From the IMG/VR virus record IMGVR_UViG_3300020187_000009, positions 84,785-148,784 of that record: 64,000 bases of DNA; one strand, written 5' to 3'. The stretch is from a virus. Shown piece by piece: positions 40,589 through 49,239 of the stretch (the stretch's first letter is position 1; every line of letters starts with the position of its first letter). Under the pieces are notes generated by a model, which was not told the DNA's origin, searched no databases, and saw only the letters and a program-made list of their open reading frames with translations. A program made the position numbers and the translations under genes.

Positions 40589-41269
40589 ATGAAAGAGAAG
40601 AGAGATAAAGCAGAAGATGCATGGCAGATTATGAGAATTCAAGGAGAATTTACAAAAGGGTTCGATACATTTAGCGAATTAGGACCTTGTATTTCAGTAT
40701 TCGGTTCTGCAAGAACTAAACAAGGAAGCAAATGGTATAATGAAGCACGTGAATTTGGCAAGCTAATTGCATGTGAAGGTTTTGGAGTTATTACAGGGGG
40801 TGGTCCAGGCATTATGGCAGCCGCAAATCATGGAGCGCATGAAGTTAGTGGTAAATCTATCGGTATCGGTATAGAATTACCGTTCGAGGCAGGTATGAAT
40901 AAGTACGTAGATCTTGGTATTGAATGTAGATACTTTTTTACAAGAAAGGTTATGTTCTTAAAATACTCACAGGCATTCGTAGTATTTCCAGGAGGAGTTG
41001 GAACATTAGATGAAACATTTGAAGCGATAACATTAGCGCAATGTGGGCATAACATAAAATATCCAATAGTTCTTGTAGGTAAAGAATACTGGAGTGGTTT
41101 AATAGATTGGCTAAGAGGCACTGTTCTAAAAAATAATAAAATGAGTCCAGAAGATTTTGATTTATTTAGAATAGTAGACAGCGCAGAAGAAGCAAGAGAT
41201 AAATTAATGGAATACCATAACAAATATATGACGAACCCCGATTATTTAGGACCTAAAACAAACTTTTAA
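40589..41269 (+). CDS. LOG-family (lysine decarboxylase-like) nucleotide phosphoribohydrolase
   Basis: 226 residues. SVFGSARTKQGSKWY at the start, GVITGGGPGIMAAANHGA and FPGGVGTLDETFE (the PGGxGTxxE motif) define the LOG family, which cleaves the base from nucleoside 5'-monophosphates. In a phage it could recycle host nucleotides or destroy a nucleotide signal; both are inference. A late-type CAATATATAATTAT motif lies at 40550. Confidence 0.88.
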   Translation: MKEKRDKAEDAWQIMRIQGEFTKGFDTFSELGPCISVFGSARTKQGSKWYNEAREFGKLIACEGFGVITGGGPGIMAAANHGAHEVSGKSIGIGIELPFEAGMNKYVDLGIECRYFFTRKVMFLKYSQAFVVFPGGVGTLDETFEAITLAQCGHNIKYPIVLVGKEYWSGLIDWLRGTVLKNNKMSPEDFDLFRIVDSAEEARDKLMEYHNKYMTNPDYLGPKTNF

Positions 41270-41270
41270 G

Positions 41271-42356
41271 ATGAAAAACAATAAAATCTTTCTACACAAT
41301 TATTTAAACGCATATGCACCAGTAGCACAAGAGACTGAAGGTCAGCAAATCTGGACAGATTATATTAAACAGTATGTTGATTTTTTAAAGCAGGATGCAT
41401 ATGGAACTTCGTATGGTGTGCTTAAGCGTAAATTAAGGAAATATGAGACTCTTGATGTAAATACACATAAAGTAGTTATTGAAGCACACTGTGATGAGAT
41501 TGCATGGATTATTACACACATTGAAAGTGATGGTATGATCAGAGTAAAGCGACACGGAGGCAGTGATAATATGATCGCACCTTCTAAGACTGTAATGATC
41601 CATACACATGACGGTAGGAAATTACGTGGTCTTTTTGGATGGCCAGCAATTCATACTCGTGAAAAGTACACATCAATGGGCTATGAACAACATGAGCTTT
41701 GGGTAGATATGGGTCTTAAAGATAAAGAAGCAGTACTTAAAGCTGGAGTTGAGATTGGTAACCTTATAACATTCGACACTCAATTAGAAGAGATCGGAGA
41801 CTATTATGTTGGTCGATCATTAGATAATAAGATAGGCGGATATATTATAGCAGAGGCACTTAGAAAGATCTCAGAAGATAATGTTAACTTACCATATGAT
41901 TTATATGTTGTTAATAGCGTTCAAGAAGAGGTTGGTCTTCATGGTGCTAAAAAGATTGCTAAACACTTAAAGGCTGATTTGGCCCTGGTACATGATGTGT
42001 GTCACAATACAAATACACCTAAGATTGACAAGGCAAAGGATGGAGATAATAAAGGTGGAGATGGTCCATGCTTAGAATATACTGCACAAAATCATAGAGA
42101 CATTAATAAAATGTTAAGAGAGGTTGCAAAGGATAATAAGATTCCAGTTCAACTAACAGCTGGGTCGATGGGCAATGATACAATGGCATTCTTTATGGAG
42201 AATACACCAACTGCCATCATCGCTTCACCGCTTAAATACATGCACACAACCGTTGAGTCAGTACACCGTCGAGACGTAAAGTATGCTATTAAATTATTTG
42301 TTGAGTTTTTAAAGGCATTAACCCCAGAAAAAATCAATAAAATTAATAATAGATAA
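41271..42356 (+). CDS. M42-family metallo-aminopeptidase
   Basis: 361 residues. VVIEAHCDEIAWII (His and Asp/Glu ligands), GRSLDNKIGGYI (bridging Asp), NSVQEEVGLHGAKK (catalytic Glu pair), LVHDVCH and KYMHTTVESVHRRD (last His ligand) are complete, so it should be an active two-zinc aminopeptidase/deblocking enzyme. It starts 1 base after the LOG gene. Together with ClpC and ClpP downstream it could finish protein degradation to amino acids. Confidence 0.9.
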   Translation: MKNNKIFLHNYLNAYAPVAQETEGQQIWTDYIKQYVDFLKQDAYGTSYGVLKRKLRKYETLDVNTHKVVIEAHCDEIAWIITHIESDGMIRVKRHGGSDNMIAPSKTVMIHTHDGRKLRGLFGWPAIHTREKYTSMGYEQHELWVDMGLKDKEAVLKAGVEIGNLITFDTQLEEIGDYYVGRSLDNKIGGYIIAEALRKISEDNVNLPYDLYVVNSVQEEVGLHGAKKIAKHLKADLALVHDVCHNTNTPKIDKAKDGDNKGGDGPCLEYTAQNHRDINKMLREVAKDNKIPVQLTAGSMGNDTMAFFMENTPTAIIASPLKYMHTTVESVHRRDVKYAIKLFVEFLKALTPEKINKINNR

Positions 42357-42379
42357 AACAAAATTACAGTAAGTAATCT

Positions 42380-42407
42380 AAGGGAGCCTGTATTGGCTCC
42401 TTTTTTG
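42380..42407 (+). terminator. Rho-independent terminator
   Basis: AAGGGAGCC and GGCTCCTTT pair around TGTATT and end in a T run. Confidence 0.85.
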
Positions 42408-42510
42408 TGCCTAAAGAAATGTGTAATGATGATTTCAGTATGTAAACTAAATCAAAAATGTATATATAATTAAAGAAATAAATACAATAAGAAATTAAAC
42501 AAAACAATAT

Positions 42511-44526
42511 ATGTCATTAGCAGACGGATACGAAAATGAAAAGGGCCGAAATAAAAAGACCAAGACTAATACGCCATTCTTAGATGAGTATGGTGAAGAT
42601 ATGACTAAATTAGCAGCAGACGGTAAATTAGACCCTATTATTGGTAGAGATAAAGAGATCTATAGAATTTGTCAGATTCTTGCTCGTAGGAAAAAGAATA
42701 ATCCTATTATATTAGGAGATCCTGGTGTAGGTAAAACTGCAATTGTTGAAGCGATTGCACAGCGAATTGTCAGTAAAAAAGTTGCAAGAGTGCTACTAAA
42801 CAAAAGAGTAATTTCTATCAGCATGACAAATATAGTCGCAGGTACAAAATATCGTGGCGAATTTGAAGAGAGAATGAAAAGCATTGTAGATGAACTCAAA
42901 TCTGCTAAAAACATTATCGTATTCATCGATGAGTTACATACAATAGTAGGAGCAGGCGGTGTAAGTGGTGCATTAGACGCTTCTAACATTTTAAAACCAG
43001 CATTAGCAAGAGGCCAAGTACAATGTATTGGAGCAACGACACTAGATGAATATAGAGAAAACATCGAAGACGATGGTGCACTAACTCGTAGATTTCAAGA
43101 AGTTTTCGTGGATCCTCCTTCGGTTGATGATACTATTGAGATTCTTAATAGAATTAAAGGACAGTATGAAGAACACCACTCAGTTGAATATACTGACGAT
43201 GCAATAATAGCATGCGTAAAAATGAGCGAGCGATATATTAAATCTAGAGAATTGCCAGATAAAGCAATTGATCTATTAGACGAATCTGGTGCAAGAACTC
43301 ATTTGCTAGAAGTTAAAATACCTGCAAAAATTAAAAACCTTGAAAGAGATGCTGAAATTGTAAGATTAAAAAAAGAATCAGCAGTATCCGGACAAGATTA
43401 TGAATTAGCAGCACAGCTGCGCGATGAGCAGCTTGTAATCGATGACAAGGTAATAGTTGAAACTGAAAAGTGGGAAGATTCTCTTAAAAAAACAAAGAGA
43501 AAGGTAGATGTTGAAGATATTGCAGAAACTATTTCTATGCAAACTGGAATTCCAGTACAGCGACTAGGCCTTGATGAAAAGAAACTCATCATATCTATGG
43601 CTAAGGAGATAAAAAAACAAATTATAGGACAAGACGCTGCGGTTGATGCTCTTTCTACTGTAATTAAGAGATCTCGAACAGGAGTAAGCAGTCATAAAAA
43701 GCCAGTAGGTTCATTTATGTTCTTGGGTCCTACTGGTGTAGGTAAAACTGAGACCGTTAAGGCACTTGCTGAATATATGTTTGGGGATACTGACGCTATG
43801 GTTAGAATAGATATGTCAGAATACCAAGAAAAGTTTAATGTTTCTCGTCTAATTGGTTCTCCTCCAGGATACGTAGGACATGAAGATGGTGGACAATTAA
43901 CAGAGGCAGTTCGTAGAAAGCCGCACTCTGTGATTCTATTCGATGAGGTTGAAAAGGCACATCCTGATGTATTTAACACATTGTTGCAAGTTTTAGATGA
44001 TGGTAGATTAACGGATTCTAGTGGAAGGATTGTTGATTTTACAAATACAATTATTGTAATGACTTCAAATATAGGTGCTCGTAAGGTAGCAGACTTTGGA
44101 ACAGGAGTAGGATTTCAAAGCGATAGTATATTGCTACAACAAAGCGCTAAGATTGAAGGTATAATTAAGAAAGAATTAAAGAATAAATTTAGTCCTGAAT
44201 TTTTAAACAGACTAGACGATATTATTCTATTTGATCACCTAACGATCGAAAATGTAATTAAGATAGTAGACATTGAGTTGTCAACATTTAACGAAAGAAT
44301 GATAGAAGAAGGATATAATTTTAAATTCATGAAAAGCGCCAAAGAGTTTATAGCAAATGAAGGATACGACAAGGCATACGGTGCTCGACCTGTAAAAAGA
44401 GCAATTCAAAAATATGTAGAGGACCTAATTGCAGACCTAATATTAACTGAAGAAATTACTCCAAGAGAAGATGCGTATACTCTTAGTAAACTTAAGTCAG
44501 ATAATAAACTAAACCTTAAATCCTAA
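42511..44526 (+). CDS. ClpC-like AAA+ unfoldase without N-domain
   Basis: 671 residues. Two AAA+ modules: GDPGVGKT (residues 69-76) with FIDELHT and the pore loop GTKYRGEFEERMK, then GPTGVGKTE (about 406-414) with LFDEVEKAHPDV and the second pore region PGYVGHEDG. Between them is a UVR-like helix pair (YELAAQLRDEQ) as in ClpC. A GVGFQ near residue 533 sits where ClpP-docking loops (LGF/IGF) are. The usual Clp N-domain is missing; about 35 unstructured residues replace it, so substrate choice may differ from the host's. A clpP-like gene lies two genes downstream. Confidence 0.92.
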   Translation: MSLADGYENEKGRNKKTKTNTPFLDEYGEDMTKLAADGKLDPIIGRDKEIYRICQILARRKKNNPIILGDPGVGKTAIVEAIAQRIVSKKVARVLLNKRVISISMTNIVAGTKYRGEFEERMKSIVDELKSAKNIIVFIDELHTIVGAGGVSGALDASNILKPALARGQVQCIGATTLDEYRENIEDDGALTRRFQEVFVDPPSVDDTIEILNRIKGQYEEHHSVEYTDDAIIACVKMSERYIKSRELPDKAIDLLDESGARTHLLEVKIPAKIKNLERDAEIVRLKKESAVSGQDYELAAQLRDEQLVIDDKVIVETEKWEDSLKKTKRKVDVEDIAETISMQTGIPVQRLGLDEKKLIISMAKEIKKQIIGQDAAVDALSTVIKRSRTGVSSHKKPVGSFMFLGPTGVGKTETVKALAEYMFGDTDAMVRIDMSEYQEKFNVSRLIGSPPGYVGHEDGGQLTEAVRRKPHSVILFDEVEKAHPDVFNTLLQVLDDGRLTDSSGRIVDFTNTIIVMTSNIGARKVADFGTGVGFQSDSILLQQSAKIEGIIKKELKNKFSPEFLNRLDDIILFDHLTIENVIKIVDIELSTFNERMIEEGYNFKFMKSAKEFIANEGYDKAYGARPVKRAIQKYVEDLIADLILTEEITPREDAYTLSKLKSDNKLNLKS

Positions 44527-44548
44527 TATAATATTAAAATAATATAAT

Positions 44549-45388
44549 ATGAGTTTTTCACAAACATTTATAGATTTAGTCAATGAGATCGAAGACAACG
44601 GTACTGAATCTTCTCCAAGAGATATGAAAGTAAAAGAAGCAATGATGGCTTCTTTTGATATAGATCCAACGCATCCAATTGCAGATTTTAAAGACCGTCC
44701 ATTTAACTTTAAATATTTTACAGGAGAGCTTGCATGGTATCTCCACAGAGATAATGATGTTGATTACATTTCTAACTTTTCTAAATTTTGGAAAAACTTA
44801 ACAAATGAAGGAACTAATGAAATTAATTCTAATTATGGAAGTTTAGTACTTAACGATAAGCAAGTTGGATGGGTTGTTGATTCTTTAGTAAATGATAAGA
44901 ATTCAAGACAGGCAATTATGTTTTTTAATCAGCCTAAATTTCAAGTAGAAGGAAATAAAGATTTTGTATGTACTCTATACGCAAACTTTTTTATTAGAAA
45001 TAATACGCTATATATGAAGGTTCAGATGAGATCAAATGATATATTCTTTGGACTTACATTTGATGCACCATTCTTTTCATTCCTTCATCAATCTATTTTT
45101 TTAATACTAAAAGATAAATATAAAGACCTTGAACTTGGTCACTATTTCCATAATTCAGATAACCTACATTTTTATGAAAGACATTTTAATCTAGCATCAG
45201 AAATTAAAGAAAATGGAATCGGAAGCGAATACTCATTAATACTAAAAAACAAATTACTAGATTATAATAGTGATAATGGAGTATATCTAACTGACCAGGG
45301 ATTAGAATTTTTGCAAAGAGTTGATAATTCAATTAAGATGAAGGACGCAAATTACAAGAATATATTAAACGATTATTTCGAAATATAA
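44549..45388 (+). CDS. TS-superfamily enzyme, candidate dCMP hydroxymethylase
   Basis: 279 residues. A divergent thymidylate synthase fold: ESSPRDMKVKEAMMASFDI, RPFNFKYFTGELAWYLHRD, FVCTLYANFFIRNN with catalytic Cys141, and MRSNDIFFGLTFDAP with Asp172. The Asn of thymidylate synthase (GLPFN) is Asp here, the change that makes T4 gp42-type enzymes accept dCMP. A 5-hydroxymethyl-dCMP synthase is therefore likely. It lies between clpC-like and clpP-like genes. Confidence 0.75.
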   Translation: MSFSQTFIDLVNEIEDNGTESSPRDMKVKEAMMASFDIDPTHPIADFKDRPFNFKYFTGELAWYLHRDNDVDYISNFSKFWKNLTNEGTNEINSNYGSLVLNDKQVGWVVDSLVNDKNSRQAIMFFNQPKFQVEGNKDFVCTLYANFFIRNNTLYMKVQMRSNDIFFGLTFDAPFFSFLHQSIFLILKDKYKDLELGHYFHNSDNLHFYERHFNLASEIKENGIGSEYSLILKNKLLDYNSDNGVYLTDQGLEFLQRVDNSIKMKDANYKNILNDYFEI

Positions 45389-45389
45389 G

Positions 45390-45710
45390 ATGGAAGAATA
45401 TACTGAAGATAATATACCAATAATTAGAATAGATCCACTAAAAATTTCAAAGGCAGATCTAGATCTAAATTTAATGGCAAAATATGATGTTTTCTACCGA
45501 AGAATAGTCGAATACACTCTAGCATACATTGAAGATATGCCAGTAACCGAAATACTAGTTATATTAATAGACGATGAAGGAATAGAATATGAAATGTGCC
45601 TTCCTCCTCAAGGATTTTCTAAGTCTCTTAATAAGTCAATGGAATACTTTAAACAAATAGAAGAATACGAAACCTGCGATTTAATAAAGCAAATTTTAAA
45701 AAACATATGA
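45390..45710 (+). CDS. Unknown acidic protein
   Basis: 106 residues, acidic (NIPIIRIDPLKISKADLDLN; VTEILVILIDDEGIEYEMC). It starts 1 base after the hydroxymethylase-like gene and overlaps clpP in ATGA. Possibly an adaptor or inhibitor of the Clp proteins by position only. Confidence 0.6.
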   Translation: MEEYTEDNIPIIRIDPLKISKADLDLNLMAKYDVFYRRIVEYTLAYIEDMPVTEILVILIDDEGIEYEMCLPPQGFSKSLNKSMEYFKQIEEYETCDLIKQILKNI

Positions 45711-46384
45711 ATTATTTCCCAAAAGATAAAGAATTTAACAGGTTTGCACAGAGTGAACTTAACATTGGATCCTCAAAAATAGACATGTATTCGAAGCATA
45801 TACAAGGATCGATGACACCTTATATCCTAGAAGAGAGAGAATTAAGAGCTACTCAAATGGATATTTTTAGTAGATTAATGATGGACAGATTACTGTGGGT
45901 TGCTGGTCCAGTAAATGATCAAATGTCAACTGTAGTACAAGCACAGCTGATGTTTTTAGATACCACATCATCTGATGATATTACAATGCATATTGATTCT
46001 CCAGGAGGCTCAGTTAAGTCAGGACTATCTATGGTAGATGTAATGGACTACATTAAAGCTGATATTAGAACCATTAATACTGGAATGGCCGCCTCAATGG
46101 GTTCAGTATTATTAGGCGCTGGAACTAAAGGTAAGAGGATGTCACTAAAACACTCAACAACAATGCTACATCAATCTTCTGGAGGATTCAGTGGTAATAT
46201 ACAAGACGCTGAAATTGATTGGAAAAATTGGAAAGAAGTAAACCGCGAACTTTTTGTACTTCTAGGAGAATATTGCGGAAAACCAGCAGACGTAGTTATG
46301 AATGACGCTACTAGAGATTTCTGGCTTAGCGCTGAACAGGCAGTCGAGTACGGTATTATTGATGAAATAATTAAAAAAAGATAA
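45707..46384 (+). CDS. ClpP-family serine protease
   Basis: 225 residues. VAGPVNDQMSTVVQAQLMFLD, MHIDSPGGSVKSGLSM, NTGMAASMGSVLLGAG with catalytic Ser130, STTMLHQSSGG with His155 and NDATRDFWLSAEQAVEYGIID with the Asp. All catalytic parts are present. About 30 extra N-terminal residues may be a propeptide. With the upstream ClpC-like unfoldase it forms a phage-borne Clp protease; a prohead protease role, known for other S14 proteases, is the alternative. Confidence 0.93.
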   Translation: MNYFPKDKEFNRFAQSELNIGSSKIDMYSKHIQGSMTPYILEERELRATQMDIFSRLMMDRLLWVAGPVNDQMSTVVQAQLMFLDTTSSDDITMHIDSPGGSVKSGLSMVDVMDYIKADIRTINTGMAASMGSVLLGAGTKGKRMSLKHSTTMLHQSSGGFSGNIQDAEIDWKNWKEVNRELFVLLGEYCGKPADVVMNDATRDFWLSAEQAVEYGIIDEIIKKR

Positions 46385-46390
46385 TAAGCA

Positions 46391-46699
46391 ATGAGTAGAA
46401 GAGATTTAGAAAGCGAAGTGTTTTTAACACTCGTAAACAAGCAGTTAGAGCCATTCAATGTAAAATTTGAAGAAGTTAAAAATAATCCAGACTGGTACAT
46501 GGAGTATCAAACAACTACAGAAAAAGAATCTGAATTTATTAAATGGGGAGCTGACATCATTAAAACTAAACTGAAGCTGACTAAGTCTGCTGCAAATCAA
46601 GAGATGAACTGGTTTATTCTTCAATGGGGACTGACCACTGCATCGCCAAGCAGCGTATCTCAAAAAATAAATAAGCCAAAAAAAATAAATAAGGCTTAG
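46391..46699 (+). CDS. Small conserved phage protein
   Basis: 102 residues. NPDWYMEYQTTTEKESEFIKW, then QEMNWFILQWGLTTA is a pattern I know from T4-like and marine phage genomes without known function. It lies 6 bases after clpP. Confidence 0.65.
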   Translation: MSRRDLESEVFLTLVNKQLEPFNVKFEEVKNNPDWYMEYQTTTEKESEFIKWGADIIKTKLKLTKSAANQEMNWFILQWGLTTASPSSVSQKINKPKKINKA

Positions 46700-46735
46700 G
46701 ATAACATTCTTAGAATCATATGGATAGATAACCAT

Positions 46736-47446
46736 ATGAGCAACTCTAATAATATTCCAGATTGGGCAACAGAAGGCCCAGAGGACTTCGAATACAGAAG
46801 ATATCGAATGCTCTCACATGTTTCTGAAACTAGAAAAAAATTAAAATTAGGTAAGTTGTGGGAATCTCTACAAGAAACCGATGCAGCCCTAGATTTTTTA
46901 TACCAATATGATGCCGAAAGGTATCTCATCGAAGAAAATACCAAATCTACGCAATTAACGAACGTTAATTGGAACAACATAGAATCCCTTTACAATACAG
47001 GATCTCAGATAATTTCACATGAAATTATAGACGATCTAATAGATGATGCTATTGACGCATACGAGACACTTCACTCTGATATTAGAGAAAACTGGAGAAC
47101 TATAGACCAACAAATGTCTATTGGACATGCTGGCACTAAACCATATCTTATAACTAGCGGCTTTGTATTAATATACACTCCAGATAAAAAGTTACATACA
47201 TATTCTTTTAATAATCCTAAAATAAATAATAATATTGACTGGAAGGGGTTTACGCTGTATAAAATATCTACTCAAAAATACGATAAAAAATCAACAATCG
47301 AGTATATCAGTGAGATTAAAGATAAAGATTCAGAAAAAATAATATATAATGTACATATAAAAAACGTAGTAATGCTGGATGAGGGTCCAATTAATGTAAT
47401 TGCTTCAAATATTTTTATGCAGCTCCGGAAAGATTACGGAATTTAA
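46736..47446 (+). CDS. Unknown phage protein, 236 residues
   Basis: A soluble, helical N-terminal half (ARYRRYRMLSHVSETRK-like region near residue 20-35) and a beta-rich C-terminal half (LITSGFVLIYTPDKKLHTYSF). Ends just before a GATATATAA motif at 47452. No family recognised. Confidence 0.65.
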   Translation: MSNSNNIPDWATEGPEDFEYRRYRMLSHVSETRKKLKLGKLWESLQETDAALDFLYQYDAERYLIEENTKSTQLTNVNWNNIESLYNTGSQIISHEIIDDLIDDAIDAYETLHSDIRENWRTIDQQMSIGHAGTKPYLITSGFVLIYTPDKKLHTYSFNNPKINNNIDWKGFTLYKISTQKYDKKSTIEYISEIKDKDSEKIIYNVHIKNVVMLDEGPINVIASNIFMQLRKDYGI

Positions 47447-47450
47447 CTCG

Positions 47451-47462
47451 ATATATAATAAG
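47451..47462 (+). promoter_or_regulatory. Candidate late promoter (GATATATAA class)
   Basis: CGATATATAATA lies 32-43 bases upstream of the first gene of the adhesin block. Confidence 0.45.
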
Positions 47463-47493
47463 AACAAAACAATACTAAAAATAAAATTAAACG

Positions 47494-49239
47494 ATGCCAC
47501 AAGTTTCTAGAAACAACCTAATTGGATATATCCCACAGGTTTATCAACTTACAAAAGGACAATCACACAGTATTACGGTAATCCTTTATCAAAATGCAGT
47601 AGGAAACCAGATCGAAGCGTACACTGCTGATTTAATTGAAGTTAAAATCTTCGATAAAGACCTAGTATACAAGCAATCATATACTACAGATGCTAGCCAA
47701 ATTATTTTTGGCTCAACACAAGCTGGAACTGAAGGGCATATTACATTTGCGATTCCACAGTCACTTGGTGATCTACTAGCAGACGGTTCAGTATACGCTG
47801 AAATTAAATATGTAACTGTTAACAATAGCATAATATTACCTAAACTTAGAATGGCTTCTATTAGCGCTTCTGGAGGATCTTCTTCGAGCGGAGCAGTAGT
47901 TGGTAACACATTTACCATTCCAGCACCGATATACAACGTACAGTCATTTTTACACTCATCAAACGATTTACCAACAGCTGGTAAAATAGTATTAGATAGC
48001 TCTAACCCAGCATCAGTTACTAAAATTGTTTTTAATAATACTGACACAAGAGGCAAAAGAAATTCTTATCTAGAAAACTTTTTAGTTAAACGATTTACAG
48101 CTGAGTCTGCTGCAGTATCAATTGCAATTACCGATACTTCTGATACTAGCATTTACAATATTTATAAAATTACAGGTTGGATTAGAAAAGATTTAGATCT
48201 AGATGGTAATACAACTGGAATAACAGATGGTATTGAAATAACAGTAACTCACGAATCAAGCGCTGTTTCTGCAACAGAATCATTTCCATTTACAGTTGGA
48301 CAAAGAGTTGGTCTTCTTTTAGACGCAGTTGGAGTTAACGTTAACAACCCATCTGGCGGAAGTATTTCTGTCATAGACACAGACACTACAGTATCTACAG
48401 TATCTACAATCGATTTTGGTGATAGTGCATCAGTAGTTGACGGTGGAAACGGAATAGCAATCGTTACAGTATCTGGCGGAGGTTCAATATCTGCAACAGA
48501 TGGAACAACATCAATTGACCCAATAACTGGGCTAAGCTTTTCTACTGGATTTACAATTACCAATTTAGGTAGTGATTTAGCACAAATCGAACATGTTGCT
48601 AACTTTAACACAAATCAAGTTGGTAGATTAAAAGAATTAGTATATGAAAATGGAGTTGCAAGTTTATCTGTATCTCCTACTTCTTTCGAGAAAAACCTAA
48701 CTTCTGGAGTAACTCTAACATTTAACTATTCAACAACAGCGAACGATGATACAGTACAGAGTGCAACTTATGATGGCAGCAACGTAACATCAAATCCTAC
48801 TGGAAGTTCACAATATGTAAATCAAAAAACGACATTATCAAAAAACTTTGGAGTAACGTTTTTAAATGCAGATGGAATAACAACTAGAATTGACAACAAC
48901 GGTGCAGGATCAATTGCTATAAACCCACAATGGTATGGCGCAAGTTCTACTGCAGATTTTAATTCTTCATCTTATTCTAATCTAAACTCAAATTTTACAA
49001 AGTTTGTTTCTAGTAGCCCTGCAAAAACTGCAGCTTTTACAGCAACGAATGAATATGTATACTTCTTAAGTACTAAGAGCAACGCTACTATCTACGATGG
49101 TAACAATTTTAATAATACTTCTGATTTTACTAAAACGACAGTATCTGTAACGTATGAAGATGGTACTGCGCTTACGCTTTATCAGTACAGAACGAATTTG
49201 CCCAAAACATTATCAGCGTTTACATACAGAATCGCTTAA
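47494..49239 (+). CDS. Structural/adhesion protein, BppU-like N-terminus, shared C-terminal module
   Basis: 581 residues. Residues 1-130 (NNLIGYIPQVYQLTKGQSHS, IFDKDLVYKQSYTTDAS) look like the N-terminal domain of baseplate upper proteins. The middle is Ser/Thr/Gly-rich beta sequence. Residues about 375-581 are nearly identical to the C-terminus of the next gene, ending LSAFTYRIA in both. A receptor-binding or fibre-tip role is inferred for the shared module. Confidence 0.7.
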   Translation: MPQVSRNNLIGYIPQVYQLTKGQSHSITVILYQNAVGNQIEAYTADLIEVKIFDKDLVYKQSYTTDASQIIFGSTQAGTEGHITFAIPQSLGDLLADGSVYAEIKYVTVNNSIILPKLRMASISASGGSSSSGAVVGNTFTIPAPIYNVQSFLHSSNDLPTAGKIVLDSSNPASVTKIVFNNTDTRGKRNSYLENFLVKRFTAESAAVSIAITDTSDTSIYNIYKITGWIRKDLDLDGNTTGITDGIEITVTHESSAVSATESFPFTVGQRVGLLLDAVGVNVNNPSGGSISVIDTDTTVSTVSTIDFGDSASVVDGGNGIAIVTVSGGGSISATDGTTSIDPITGLSFSTGFTITNLGSDLAQIEHVANFNTNQVGRLKELVYENGVASLSVSPTSFEKNLTSGVTLTFNYSTTANDDTVQSATYDGSNVTSNPTGSSQYVNQKTTLSKNFGVTFLNADGITTRIDNNGAGSIAINPQWYGASSTADFNSSSYSNLNSNFTKFVSSSPAKTAAFTATNEYVYFLSTKSNATIYDGNNFNNTSDFTKTTVSVTYEDGTALTLYQYRTNLPKTLSAFTYRIA

